DNA from: Iamia sp. SCSIO 61187
Lineage (GTDB): Bacteria; Actinomycetota; Acidimicrobiia; Acidimicrobiales; Iamiaceae
Direction of reading: 5' to 3'
NCBI RefSeq assembly: GCF_019443745.1
Contig: NZ_CP050948.1
Location: 992,001-1,056,000 of the forward strand
Length of the DNA stretch: 64,000 bases
A program made the translations under genes and the position numbers. Below are positions 50,863-58,329 of this stretch, one piece after another (position 1 is the stretch's first letter; each line of letters opens with the position of its first letter). Below the pieces are notes generated by a model, which worked only from the letters and a program-made list of their open reading frames with translations, made no database searches and had not been told where the DNA came from.

Positions 50863-50895
50863 GAGGGTCGTCCGACCACCTGAATGGGAGGGTCC

Positions 50896-51792
50896 ATGAC
50901 CCTCGTCCGTCCGTCCCCCCAGCTCTCGCCTCCCGGCGCCACCAGCCCGACCGATCAGGTCGTGGCCGAGGCCACGATCCCTCGCGGTGCCGACCGCGCC
51001 GACACCGGCACCGCCCCGGCCGTGGACGAGCCGACCTGGCTCCTCCACGTCCGCTACCGCCGCACCGGTGATCCCCACGTGCTCGAGGAGCTGGTCGAGG
51101 AGTACCACGCCTACGCCCTCGCCCTGGCCCGCCGGCTCCACCGCGACGGCGAGCCCATCGACGACCTGCGCCAGGTCGCCCTCGAGTCGCTGATCACCAG
51201 CCTCCAGCGGTTCGACCCCGAGCGGGGCGTCCCCTTCGTCGCCTACGCCACCCCGACGATCGTCGGTGCGATCAAGCGCTACTACCGCGACCAGGGCTGG
51301 GCCCTGCGGGTCCCCCGGGTCGCCCACGACCTCGCCGGACCGGCCCGTGACACCGCCGACCGCCTGGCCGGCGAGCTCGGCCGGGCCCCCACCGTCACCG
51401 AGGTGGCGCAGGCCCTCTCGGTGAGCGAGGAGGACCTCATCCTCGCCCAGTCCGCCACCCGGGCCCGGTCGATGGTGTCCCTCGACGCCCCCCGTCCGGG
51501 GTCCGACGGCGAGCGGACCGTCGAGGTCGGCGAGGTCGACACGAGCTTCGCCCTGACCGAGGGCCGCGTCGCCCTCGAGGCGGCCATGGGCGAGCTCGGG
51601 TCGCGGGACCGGACCGTGCTGGGCCTCTACTTCTTCGAGTCGCTCACCCAGGTGCAGATCGCCGAGCGCTACGGCGTCAGCCAGATGCAGGTGTCGCGGT
51701 GGATCTCGTCGTCGCTCGCCCGGTTGCGGGCCCGCATGGGGGCCGACGCCCCGGCTCCGTCGCCGACCGCTCGGCAGGCTCGCTCGGCCTAG
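50896..51792 (+). CDS. SigB/SigF-type (group 3) sigma factor
   Basis: 298 residues. Region 2 (LVEEYHAYALALARRLHRDG, DLRQVALESLITSLQRFDPE), region 3 (GRAPTVTEVAQALSVSEEDL) and region 4 (MGELGSRDRTVLGLYFFESL, IAERYGVSQMQVSRWISSSL) are all present, the full set for SigB/F/G-type stress or sporulation sigma factors. About 45 disordered residues precede region 2. ATG at 50896 has GGGAGG upstream. No anti-sigma (RsbW) gene lies nearby. It may drive GTTT/GGG-type promoters of surrounding stress genes. Confidence 0.93.
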   Translation: MTLVRPSPQLSPPGATSPTDQVVAEATIPRGADRADTGTAPAVDEPTWLLHVRYRRTGDPHVLEELVEEYHAYALALARRLHRDGEPIDDLRQVALESLITSLQRFDPERGVPFVAYATPTIVGAIKRYYRDQGWALRVPRVAHDLAGPARDTADRLAGELGRAPTVTEVAQALSVSEEDLILAQSATRARSMVSLDAPRPGSDGERTVEVGEVDTSFALTEGRVALEAAMGELGSRDRTVLGLYFFESLTQVQIAERYGVSQMQVSRWISSSLARLRARMGADAPAPSPTARQARSA

Positions 51793-51810
51793 CTCCCTCA
51801 CGACCGGCCG

Positions 51811-51828
51811 GGAGACCGTTTGGTCTCC
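51811..51828. terminator. Inverted repeat after the sigma gene / before the SDR gene
   Basis: GGAGACC-gttt-GGTCTCC, 7-bp arms. No T-run; may be a weak terminator or part of the SDR promoter. Confidence 0.4.
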
Positions 51829-51853
51829 GTCGGCGGGGCGAGGGACGGAGGCC

Positions 51854-52717
51854 ATGCCGCCATCGCCGTCGTCGCCCCCGGTCGTCATCGTCACCGGTGC
51901 GTCGAGCGGGATCGGCCGGGCCACGGCCCTCGCCTACGCCGCTCGCGGCGCCCACCTGGTCCTGGCCGCTCGGGGCGAGGAGCTGCTGCGGCGGGCGACG
52001 GTCGAGTGCCTCGAGGCCGGAGCGGCCACGGCCACCACGGTCCCGACCGACGTCCGGGACAGCGCCGCCGTCGATGCGCTCGTGTGCGGTGCCGTCGGCC
52101 GCCACGCGCGGGTCGACGTCGTCGTCCACGCCGCCATGGTGATGGCGTACGGCCGCCTCGAAGACGTCCCCCCGGCCGTCTACGAGCAGGTGGTGGACAC
52201 CGCGCTGAAGGGCACGGCCAACGTGGCCCGCGCCTCCCTCCCCGTCCTCCGCGCCAGCGGCGGGGGAGCCCTGGTGGTGGTCACCTCCGTGGTCGGGTCG
52301 ATCGCCATCCCGGGGATCGGGAGCTACGTGGCGGCCAAGTGGGGCCAGCTGGGCCTTGCCCGCGTCCTCCAGCTGGAGACGCGGGGCGAGGAGGGCATCG
52401 ACGTCATCACGGTGGCGCCGGGCCCGATCGCCACACCGATCTGGGTGCGGGCCGCGAACTACGCGGGTCGCGCCGGCCGGCCGCCCCCGGGGGCGGGACC
52501 TCCCGAGAAGGTGACGGAGGCGATCCTCCGAGCGGTCGACGGCCGCCGGCGACGGGTGTCGGTCGGGCTCCTCAACCCCGTCATGGTCGCCGGGTTCCGC
52601 TTCGTCACCCCCGTGTACGAGCGCATCGTCGGGCCCCTCTACGCGCGCCTCGTCCACGGGCGGGAGCGCATCGCCCCGACGGAGGGCAACGTCACCACCG
52701 AGAGCCGCCCCGGTTGA
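51854..52717 (+). CDS. Short-chain dehydrogenase/reductase (SDR)
   Basis: 287 residues. Cofactor loop TGASSGIGRA, VHAAMVMAYG replacing NNAG, catalytic Ser in VVTSVVGS and YVAAK with Tyr and Lys. NADP preference is likely from AARGEE. The C-terminal ~90 residues extend beyond a classic SDR and end in an Arg-rich, hydrophobic stretch that may touch the membrane. Substrate unknown. ATG after GGACGGAGG. Confidence 0.92.
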   Translation: MPPSPSSPPVVIVTGASSGIGRATALAYAARGAHLVLAARGEELLRRATVECLEAGAATATTVPTDVRDSAAVDALVCGAVGRHARVDVVVHAAMVMAYGRLEDVPPAVYEQVVDTALKGTANVARASLPVLRASGGGALVVVTSVVGSIAIPGIGSYVAAKWGQLGLARVLQLETRGEEGIDVITVAPGPIATPIWVRAANYAGRAGRPPPGAGPPEKVTEAILRAVDGRRRRVSVGLLNPVMVAGFRFVTPVYERIVGPLYARLVHGRERIAPTEGNVTTESRPG

Positions 52718-52733
52718 CGGGAACGGGCTGGGC

Positions 52734-53222
52734 TCACCCCGAGGTGAGCATCTCCAGGAGGTGGCCGAGGGCGGCATGGACGGTCGCGTCGCAGATGTCG
52801 GCCGGCTCCCCGGCGAAGCGGTGGAGGTGGGTGGTGGTCGGGCCGGGACGCAGGCTCACGGCCATCCAGACCGTGCCCGGGGGCTGGCCGTCCTGCTCGT
52901 CCGGGCCGCCGACCCCGGTGACGGCGACCCCGACGTCGGCCCCCAGGGTGGCGGCGACGTGGCGGGCCATCTCCGCGGCGGCGTCCTCGGCGACGACGGG
53001 CCCGGGCCGGACCCGCAGCACCTCGTGCTTGACCTCGGACGCGTAGGCGACGACCCCACCGCGGAACCAGCTGCCGGCCTCCTCGGCCCGGGCGAGGGCG
53101 TTCGCCAGTAGCCCGCCGGTGAGGGACTCGGCGACGGCGACGGTGAGGGTGCGATCTCGCACGGCATCGGCCACGTCCTGGGCCAGGTCGTCGACGTCGC
53201 GTTCGGTGGCTTCGATGGTCAC
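52734..53222 (-). CDS. CinA-family C-terminal domain protein (nicotinamide-nucleotide amidase type)
   Basis: 162 residues: LTVAVAESLTGGLLANALAR, GVVAYASEVKHEVLRV, ADVGVAVTGVGGPDEQDGQP and GTVWMAV, the CinA/PncC amidase pattern with the catalytic Ser in ESLTGG. Recycles NMN to nicotinate mononucleotide in known members. Lone C-terminal domain, without the N-terminal MoCF half. GTG at 53222 chosen to match family length. Confidence 0.92.
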   Translation of the reverse strand: MTIEATERDVDDLAQDVADAVRDRTLTVAVAESLTGGLLANALARAEEAGSWFRGGVVAYASEVKHEVLRVRPGPVVAEDAAAEMARHVAATLGADVGVAVTGVGGPDEQDGQPPGTVWMAVSLRPGPTTTHLHRFAGEPADICDATVHAALGHLLEMLTSG

Positions 53223-53374
53223 GGCGCGCCGTCCTTCCCCGGCGGCGGCGAGCGAACCGGCTCGATCCCCACGACGGGGGAGCGGCCGGCCAACCTGCGT
53301 GACGGGCGCCACGACGGGCAGTCACCGGCCCGCTCGACGACCGCCGCGAGCACCGCTGACCAGGAGGCCGCACC

Positions 53375-54358
53375 ATGGCCCGCACCCCCCGTCCCGCCCG
53401 GGAGCACAAGATCACCGCACGGGAGGCCGGCCTCGGTCGGGTCTCCCTGCTCAGCATCCTGGCCGGCACGCTCTGCGCCTACGGCGCCTTCGCCATCCTC
53501 GCCGCCGTCGCCGGCTCGATCATGGCCGCCCTCGACGTCGACACCGACTTCCGCACCAACGACTGGGCCAGCAGCGGGTTCGTCGCCGGCATCGTCACCG
53601 GCCTCGTGCTGCTGGTGGCGTACCTCTTCGGCGGCTACGTCGCCGGCCGCATGGCCCGCCGGTCCGGGCTGCTGCACGGTCTCGGCGTCGTCGTCCTGAG
53701 CCTGGTGCTCGGGGGCATCGTCGGCGCGCTGGCCGGCGCGGCCGACGACTCGGGGGTCGAGGACAACCTCCGCAGCGTCGGCGTCCCCACCTCGTGGGAC
53801 CAGGTCGAGGGTGTCGCCATCGCCAGCCTGATCGTGTCGCTCGCCGGGCTGATCATCGGCGGTCTGCTCGGCGGCATGCTCGGTGAGCGCTGGCACAGCC
53901 GCCTCGCCCGGCGGGTCGCCGACCCCGAGCGGGGGCCGGCGGCCGACGCCCGGGCCGCGGCCGAGCGCGACCGGGAGCGGGCCCACCGCCTCGACGAGGA
54001 GCGCGACGAGCGCCTGGCCCCCGACGCCGTCCTCACCGCCGAGCGGCAGCGGGCCGACCGCCACCGGGACCGCGACCGCGACGGCGTCCCCGACCGCGAC
54101 GAGGACCGGGACCACGACGGCGTGCGAGACGGTGACGAGCGGTTCGGCCACGACCGTGACGGCGACGGGCGCGACGACCGCACCGGGGGCGTCGCCGATC
54201 CCCGACTCCACCGCGAGGGCCCCTCGAACCACGACGTCCCCCCGCCTCCGCCCGTGGCCCCCTCCGGCCCCGCCGCCGCCCGCCCCGGGTTCCCCGGTGC
54301 GGGCCCGGCCCCGGCGCCACCCCAGGACGTCCCCCACGAGGCCGGCCGCCGCCGCTGA
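53375..54358 (+). CDS. Four-TM membrane protein with Asp-rich, thrombospondin-type-3-like tail
   Basis: 327 residues. Residues 20-175 hold four membrane helices with glycine-rich motifs (LFGGYVAGRMARRSG, IIGGLLGGMLGERW), similar to TIGR04086-type or glycine-zipper membrane proteins. A charged coiled-coil-like stretch (RAAAERDRERAHRLDEERDE) then leads to DRDGVPDRDEDRDHDGVRDG and DRDGDGRDD, which resemble calcium-binding thrombospondin type 3 repeats, and a Pro-rich end. Topology would put the tail in the cytosol or outside, not decided. Function unknown. Confidence 0.75.
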   Translation: MARTPRPAREHKITAREAGLGRVSLLSILAGTLCAYGAFAILAAVAGSIMAALDVDTDFRTNDWASSGFVAGIVTGLVLLVAYLFGGYVAGRMARRSGLLHGLGVVVLSLVLGGIVGALAGAADDSGVEDNLRSVGVPTSWDQVEGVAIASLIVSLAGLIIGGLLGGMLGERWHSRLARRVADPERGPAADARAAAERDRERAHRLDEERDERLAPDAVLTAERQRADRHRDRDRDGVPDRDEDRDHDGVRDGDERFGHDRDGDGRDDRTGGVADPRLHREGPSNHDVPPPPPVAPSGPAAARPGFPGAGPAPAPPQDVPHEAGRRR

Positions 54359-54554
54359 CCTCACCCCTGACCGCCACCCCCGGCGATCGGACCGACGCCC
54401 CGGGCGTCGGCCCGGTCGCCGGGGGCGCGCCCGGGCACGCCCGCCCGCGTCCGGGTCACGACCACCGGCGGGCCGGCCCGCCGTGGTTTCGCCTGACCGC
54501 GGCGGGGGAGACGGGCGTCACCCCCAGACGACGAGGTCAGGAGCCCGAGGAACC

Positions 54555-54803
54555 GTGCCCGACGCAGCCACCGCCACCGCAGTCCGATCCGACGACGCCA
54601 TCGAGACGGGGGTGAGCAACTCCACCTACGACCTCGTCGTCCTGCTGCAGCAGGCCCTCGAGGACTGCGAGCGGTACCAGCACTTCGCCCGTGACGCCCG
54701 CGCCGACGGCGACGAGGACCTGGCCTCGTTCTTCGACGAGCTCGCCCTCAACGACCACAGCGTCGCCGCCCGGGCCCGTCGCCTCCTGGCCGCTCGCCTG
54801 TAG
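54555..54803 (+). CDS. Small helical protein, unknown function
   Basis: 82 residues from a GTG preceded by AGGAGCCCGAGGA. The C-terminal 60 residues form two amphipathic helices (TYDLVVLLQQALEDCERYQH, DEDLASFFDELALNDHSVAA), like half of a ferritin-like four-helix bundle, with E/H residues but no full di-iron motif. A GTTT-N15-GGG promoter-like element lies 60-75 bp upstream. Stress role is inferred from position only. Confidence 0.6.
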   Translation: MPDAATATAVRSDDAIETGVSNSTYDLVVLLQQALEDCERYQHFARDARADGDEDLASFFDELALNDHSVAARARRLLAARL

Positions 54804-54812
54804 CCCGCACGC

Positions 54813-54851
54813 GACGAGGGGCCGGTGCCGTCGGCACCGGCCCCTCGTCGT
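54813..54851. terminator. Strong bidirectional hairpin terminator
   Basis: 18-bp perfect arms (54813-54830 and 54834-54851) with a 3-nt loop, between the plus-strand small gene and the convergent merR-type gene. No T-run. Confidence 0.8.
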
Positions 54852-54907
54852 CGCCAGGGGCTCCGTCGTCGCCGCGTCGGCGCCGGCTGCGGCGTCCTCC
54901 GGCCCGA

Positions 54908-55240
54908 CTACCCGCGTCGTCGCGCCGCACCGCGGTCGACCTGGCGCTCGAGCTCCATGATGCGGGGGATGCTGGCGGCGGCGTGGCCGTCGCCCTGGAG
55001 CTCGAGCGCCCGACTGAGGACCTCGAGGTCGTTGCGCGAGTAGCGGCGCTGGTTCCCCGACGGCCGCCGATCCTCGTGGTCGAGGGCCTCCCCGAGGCGC
55101 CGCAGCGGCTGGGGGCCGATGCCGAGCAGGTCGGCGGCCACGGCCACGGTGAAGAGCGGCTCGTCGGGATCTTCGAGCCGGGTGCGCCAGTCCGGTGGGG
55201 GGGCGTCCTCCGGGCGGGGCGCGGCCCGGCGGGGGCTCAC
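54908..55240 (-). CDS. MerR-family regulator (HspR-like)
   Basis: 110 residues. HTH FTVAVAADLLGIGPQPLRRL, then RRYSRNDLEVLSRALELQ, the MerR/HspR N-terminal pattern, followed by a short C-terminal helix without metal-binding Cys. GTG overlaps the Hsp20 stop (GTGA). HspR-type proteins repress heat-shock operons; an 18-bp inverted repeat in the spacer of the hsp20 promoter is a fitting target, so it likely autoregulates this operon. Confidence 0.87.
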   Translation of the reverse strand: MSPRRAAPRPEDAPPPDWRTRLEDPDEPLFTVAVAADLLGIGPQPLRRLGEALDHEDRRPSGNQRRYSRNDLEVLSRALELQGDGHAAASIPRIMELERQVDRGAARRRG

Positions 55241-55668
55241 GCGCTCGACCCGCTGATCGCCTTGGCGCCGCTGCCGACGGCCTTGCGCACGTCGATGCGC
55301 CGGGTCTTGGCCGCCTCGCGGAGCGGGACGCGGATGCTGAGGACGCCGTCGTGGTACTCGGCGTCCACGGCCTCGACGTCGAGGGCGTCCCCGAGCACGA
55401 TGCGGCGGCCGAGGGTGGCCTCGGGTCGCTCGCGCACGAGGAAGCGGGCGCCCTCCGGCGCGGTGGTGCGCCGGGTGGCCTGGATGCGGAGCTCGCCCCG
55501 CTCCACCTGGACGTCGATCGAGTCCGGATCGACGCCGGGGAGGTCGAGGTCGACCGTCACCACGTCGCCGTGGCGGTAGGCGTCCATGGCCGTCGTCGGG
55601 GTGCCGGCCGCGTCGAACGCGCGGGCCATGGCCTGCAGGTCACGGAAGGGGTCGGTGCGCAGCAGCAT
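55237..55668 (-). CDS. Hsp20/alpha-crystallin small heat-shock protein
   Basis: 143 residues. Alpha-crystallin domain about 32-125: VDLDLPGVDPDSIDVQVERG, RFLVRERPEATLGRRIVLG and the terminal GVLSIRVPL motif. N-terminal FRDLQAMARAF-type segment as in actinobacterial Hsp20s. ATP-independent holdase against heat and oxidative damage. ATG after CAGGAGG. First gene of the operon with the MerR-type regulator. Confidence 0.95.
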   Translation of the reverse strand: MLLRTDPFRDLQAMARAFDAAGTPTTAMDAYRHGDVVTVDLDLPGVDPDSIDVQVERGELRIQATRRTTAPEGARFLVRERPEATLGRRIVLGDALDVEAVDAEYHDGVLSIRVPLREAAKTRRIDVRKAVGSGAKAISGSSA

Positions 55669-55692
55669 GGTCGGTACCTCCTGACGCTGATC

Positions 55693-55744
55693 GGTTGTCT
55701 GCTGACCGCTGATAACTTACCTCTCGCAATCGCGAGAGACAACC
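55693..55744 (-). promoter_or_regulatory. Hsp20 promoter with an operator in the spacer
   Basis: On the minus strand TTGTCT (55742-55737), 17-bp spacer, TAAGTT (55719-55714). The spacer is almost filled by a perfect inverted repeat CTCTCGC-AATC-GCGAGAG (55721-55738). An outer pair GGTTGTCT/AGACAACC (55693-55700, 55737-55744) encloses the whole promoter. Likely bound by the MerR-type regulator. Confidence 0.72.
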
Positions 55745-55746
55745 CC

Positions 55747-56448
55747 TCAGGTGGTGCGATCTCCGAGAGCCGTGGCCTCGGATCGACGGACGGCGTCGGC
55801 ATCGGTCGGGCGCCGGGCCTGGCTGGCCCGGTAGGCGGGCTGGCGGAGGTCGTTGACGAACCCGACCGGCTCCATCCACGGGGGGCACGTGAACGGGTCG
55901 AACCGGAGGGCCTCCCCGACGGCGGCGGGGAGCGGGTCGCCGACGGCGACGCGGCCCACGGTGCGCCACGGGGCTCCCGGGCGGGCGACGAGGAGGTCGA
56001 GGTCCTGGTCGCCGGCGAACCGGACGCCCACGACGAAGCGGCGGTCGTCGGCGCCGGCGTAGGGCGCGAGGGAGGAGTAGGTCGGGCCCTGCGGGGCGAT
56101 GGCCGGGCGCAGCAGGTGCCGGGTGATCCGGCCCGCGGCCGACGAGGCCATGGGCACGTCGAGGGTGCTGGGATCGCCGGCCGCCTCGGCGTCGGCGCCG
56201 GGCGGGAGCAGCCGGAGGGCGACGCCGAGGACGTCCGGCAGCGGGGTGGGTAGGCCGATGCCGCGGGAGGTGCGCACGATGGCGTCGTGCCGGCCGGCCA
56301 GCCCGGCCAGCGGGTGGTCGCCGGTGTCGACGTCCACCACGGCACGGGCAGCCGTCCCGACGGGGTGGAAGGCACGGGCGCGGCGGGCGGCGGCGAGCAG
56401 CCCGAGGCCGGCGGCCAGGGGCCGCGAGAGGGTCGGAGCGAGGGCCAT
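55747..56448 (-). CDS. Catalase-fold-like protein of unknown function
   Basis: 233 residues: RAFHPVGTAARAVVDVD, IVRTSRGIGLPTPLPDVLGV, YSSLAPYAGADDRRFVVGVR and WMEPVGFVNDLRQPAYRASQ. Proteins of this type in actinomycetes are often labelled phosphodiesterase and show remote similarity to the catalase core, but the haem Tyr/His motifs are not evident. I cannot assign a reaction. Sits upstream of hsp20 in the same orientation, with an 8-bp-armed repeat between. Confidence 0.6.
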   Translation of the reverse strand: MALAPTLSRPLAAGLGLLAAARRARAFHPVGTAARAVVDVDTGDHPLAGLAGRHDAIVRTSRGIGLPTPLPDVLGVALRLLPPGADAEAAGDPSTLDVPMASSAAGRITRHLLRPAIAPQGPTYSSLAPYAGADDRRFVVGVRFAGDQDLDLLVARPGAPWRTVGRVAVGDPLPAAVGEALRFDPFTCPPWMEPVGFVNDLRQPAYRASQARRPTDADAVRRSEATALGDRTT

Positions 56449-56533
56449 GTCTCGCCCTCCCCCCGGACCGGAGGCGCACGCCGGTCCGCCCCGGAGGTTG
56501 CGGGCGGCGGGGTCGGCGCGGTAGGTCCGGGGG

Positions 56534-57235
56534 ATGGACGACCGGGAGCTGGTCCGCTACTTCGCCGACCTGGCCCGGCGGCTCATGGCCGAGGAGTCGG
56601 TCGAGGCCACCATGCGGGTGATCGTCGACGCCGCCGTCGAGGTCATCGACGGCTGCCACCACGCCTCGATCAGCCACATGCGGGGCCGCTCGCTGGTCAG
56701 CGCGTCGAGCAACGACGACATCGGCCACATCCTCGACGGCATCCAGACCGGTGCCGACGAGGGCCCGTGCCTCGACGCCATCCGCACGGGCGAGGCCATG
56801 GTGGCCGACGACCTGGCCGTCGACGAGCGGTGGCCGGTGTACGGGCCCCGCGCCGTCGAGTCCGTCGGCGTCATCAGCTCGCTGGGCCAGCCCCTGCACG
56901 ACGGGCGTCGGATCGTCGGGGCCCTCAACCTGTTCTCCGAGGACCGGGGCACCTTCAGCGGTCACGTCGACGACGACGCCGCGGCCGCGATCCTGGCCGC
57001 CCACGCCACCCCGGCCCTGGTCGCCGCCCTCCACCGCGAGAACATGGTCGTCGCCCTCGAGTCCCGCGACGTGATCGGTCAGGCCAAGGGGATGCTCCGG
57101 GCCCGCGCCGGCATCGACGAACGGGAGGCGTTCGACCTCCTCGTCAAGGCGTCCCAGCGGATGCAGCTGAAGCTGGCCGAGGTCGCCCGCCGGCTCGTCG
57201 ACGGTGACCTGGGCGACGACACCACCGGCCCCTGA
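56534..57235 (+). CDS. GAF-ANTAR antiterminator protein
   Basis: 233 residues. GAF sensor (about 15-165: DGCHHASISHM, EGPCLDAIRTGE, LGQPLHDGRRIVGALNLFSE) and ANTAR RNA-binding domain (about 170-225: ALESRDVIGQAKGMLRARAG, REAFDLLVKASQRMQLKLAE). ANTAR proteins bind dual-hairpin RNA and prevent termination. The GAF ligand and RNA target are unknown. Confidence 0.93.
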   Translation: MDDRELVRYFADLARRLMAEESVEATMRVIVDAAVEVIDGCHHASISHMRGRSLVSASSNDDIGHILDGIQTGADEGPCLDAIRTGEAMVADDLAVDERWPVYGPRAVESVGVISSLGQPLHDGRRIVGALNLFSEDRGTFSGHVDDDAAAAILAAHATPALVAALHRENMVVALESRDVIGQAKGMLRARAGIDEREAFDLLVKASQRMQLKLAEVARRLVDGDLGDDTTGP

Positions 57236-57284
57236 CCCGCGGAGCGGGGTTTCGACGGTCGTCGCCGAGGAGAGTGGGGCGGCC

Positions 57285-57737
57285 ATGGCTCCACCCGGGA
57301 TGCGCGAGGTCACGACCGATCTGCCCGTCGGTGCCGCGGTGGCGTGGGCGGTCCTCTCGGACCCCACGACCTACCCCCGCTGGCTGGTCGGGGCGGTGGA
57401 GATCCTCTCGGTCGACGAGGCGTGGCCCGAGCCGGGGACCTCGTTCCGCCACCGGGTCGGCCTCGGGGGTCCCATCACCACCCAGGACAGCACGACGGTG
57501 AAGGCGGTGGACGAGCCCCGGTCGCTCGTCCTCGAGGCCCGGGCCCGACCGTTCGGCCGGGCCCACGTCGAGATCGAGGTCCGACCCGCGGGGGCGGGGT
57601 GCGAGGTGGCCATGCGGGAGGGGATGCTGTCGCCGCTCACCCCGCTGACGCCGATGGCCCAGCCGCTGATCACCGCCCGCAACAAGGAGTCGCTGCGCCG
57701 CCTGAGCGAGATGCCCGAGCTCGGTGGCGGGAGCTGA
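57285..57737 (+). CDS. SRPBCC family protein
   Basis: 150 residues: VTTDLPVGAAVAWAVLSDPT, YPRWLVGAVEILSVDEAWPE, FRHRVGLGGPI and a C-terminal helix (QPLITARNKESLRRLSEM), a polyketide-cyclase/START-like cavity protein. Its end overlaps the PAP2 gene by 14 bp. GTTT-N17-GAG element about 30 bp upstream. Ligand unknown; clustering with a PAP2 and a desaturase-like gene hints at lipid or isoprenoid handling. Confidence 0.87.
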   Translation: MAPPGMREVTTDLPVGAAVAWAVLSDPTTYPRWLVGAVEILSVDEAWPEPGTSFRHRVGLGGPITTQDSTTVKAVDEPRSLVLEARARPFGRAHVEIEVRPAGAGCEVAMREGMLSPLTPLTPMAQPLITARNKESLRRLSEMPELGGGS

Positions 57738-58329
57738 GCGCCTGGCGGCCGGTCTGGCTGCCATCAGCGCCGCCGACCAGCGCCTGAGCACCCGCATCGC
57801 CGGAGGGCGGGTCCCCCGGTCCGCCGACCCCACCCACCTCCTCGGCCGGGCCAACGGGCTGCCCACCTGGTTCGGCACCGCCGCCCTCCTGGCCACCCGA
57901 GGGGGACGGGGCCGCCGGGTCGCCCTGCACGCCGGGGTGGCGGCGGGGACCGCCTCGTGGCTCAACCGTCACGCCCTCAAGCCGCGGTTCGGGCGGACGC
58001 GCCCGGACGCGGCCCGCCGCACGACCCCCTCGTTCCCCTCGGGGCACGCCAGCACCGGGTCGGCCTTCGCCACGACGGTCGCCCTCGAGTGGCCGGCGGT
58101 GGCGCCCGTGTGCGCCGTCCTCAGTGCGGCCATCTCCATCGGCCGCGTCCGCGACGAACAGCACCACCTCCTCGACGTGGTCGCGGGCACGGTCTTCGGG
58201 GTGGCGGTGGCCGTGGCCATCCACCCGGCCGTCGTCGCCGTCGACCGCCGCGTGCGCGCCGGGTTCTCCCCGGCCGTCCCGGGCAGCGAGACTGGCACCC
58301 TGCTCCCCACCTCCGAGGCCGCTGAGTGA
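57724..58329 (+). CDS. PAP2-family phosphatase
   Basis: 201 residues. Three-part phosphatase signature: KPRFGRTRP, PSFPSGHASTGSAF and SIGRVRDEQHHLLDVVAG. Two or three membrane helices. Removes phosphate from lipid phosphates or isoprenyl pyrophosphates. GTG start overlaps the SRPBCC gene; stop overlaps the oxidoreductase gene (GTGA). Operon context suggests lipid or carotenoid-like substrate. Confidence 0.92.
   Translation: MAGAERLAAGLAAISAADQRLSTRIAGGRVPRSADPTHLLGRANGLPTWFGTAALLATRGGRGRRVALHAGVAAGTASWLNRHALKPRFGRTRPDAARRTTPSFPSGHASTGSAFATTVALEWPAVAPVCAVLSAAISIGRVRDEQHHLLDVVAGTVFGVAVAVAIHPAVVAVDRRVRAGFSPAVPGSETGTLLPTSEAAE

Larger units (their letters stand above)
50440..50895. other. 456-bp gene-free region with several repeats
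   Basis: No supported coding sequence. It holds a 22-bp near-identical direct repeat at 50501-50522 and 50571-50592 (one mismatch, 70 bp apart), the perfect palindrome at 50713-50741, and a GTGGTTTG/CAAACCAC inverted repeat at 50832-50862 just before the sigma gene. Confidence 0.6.
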
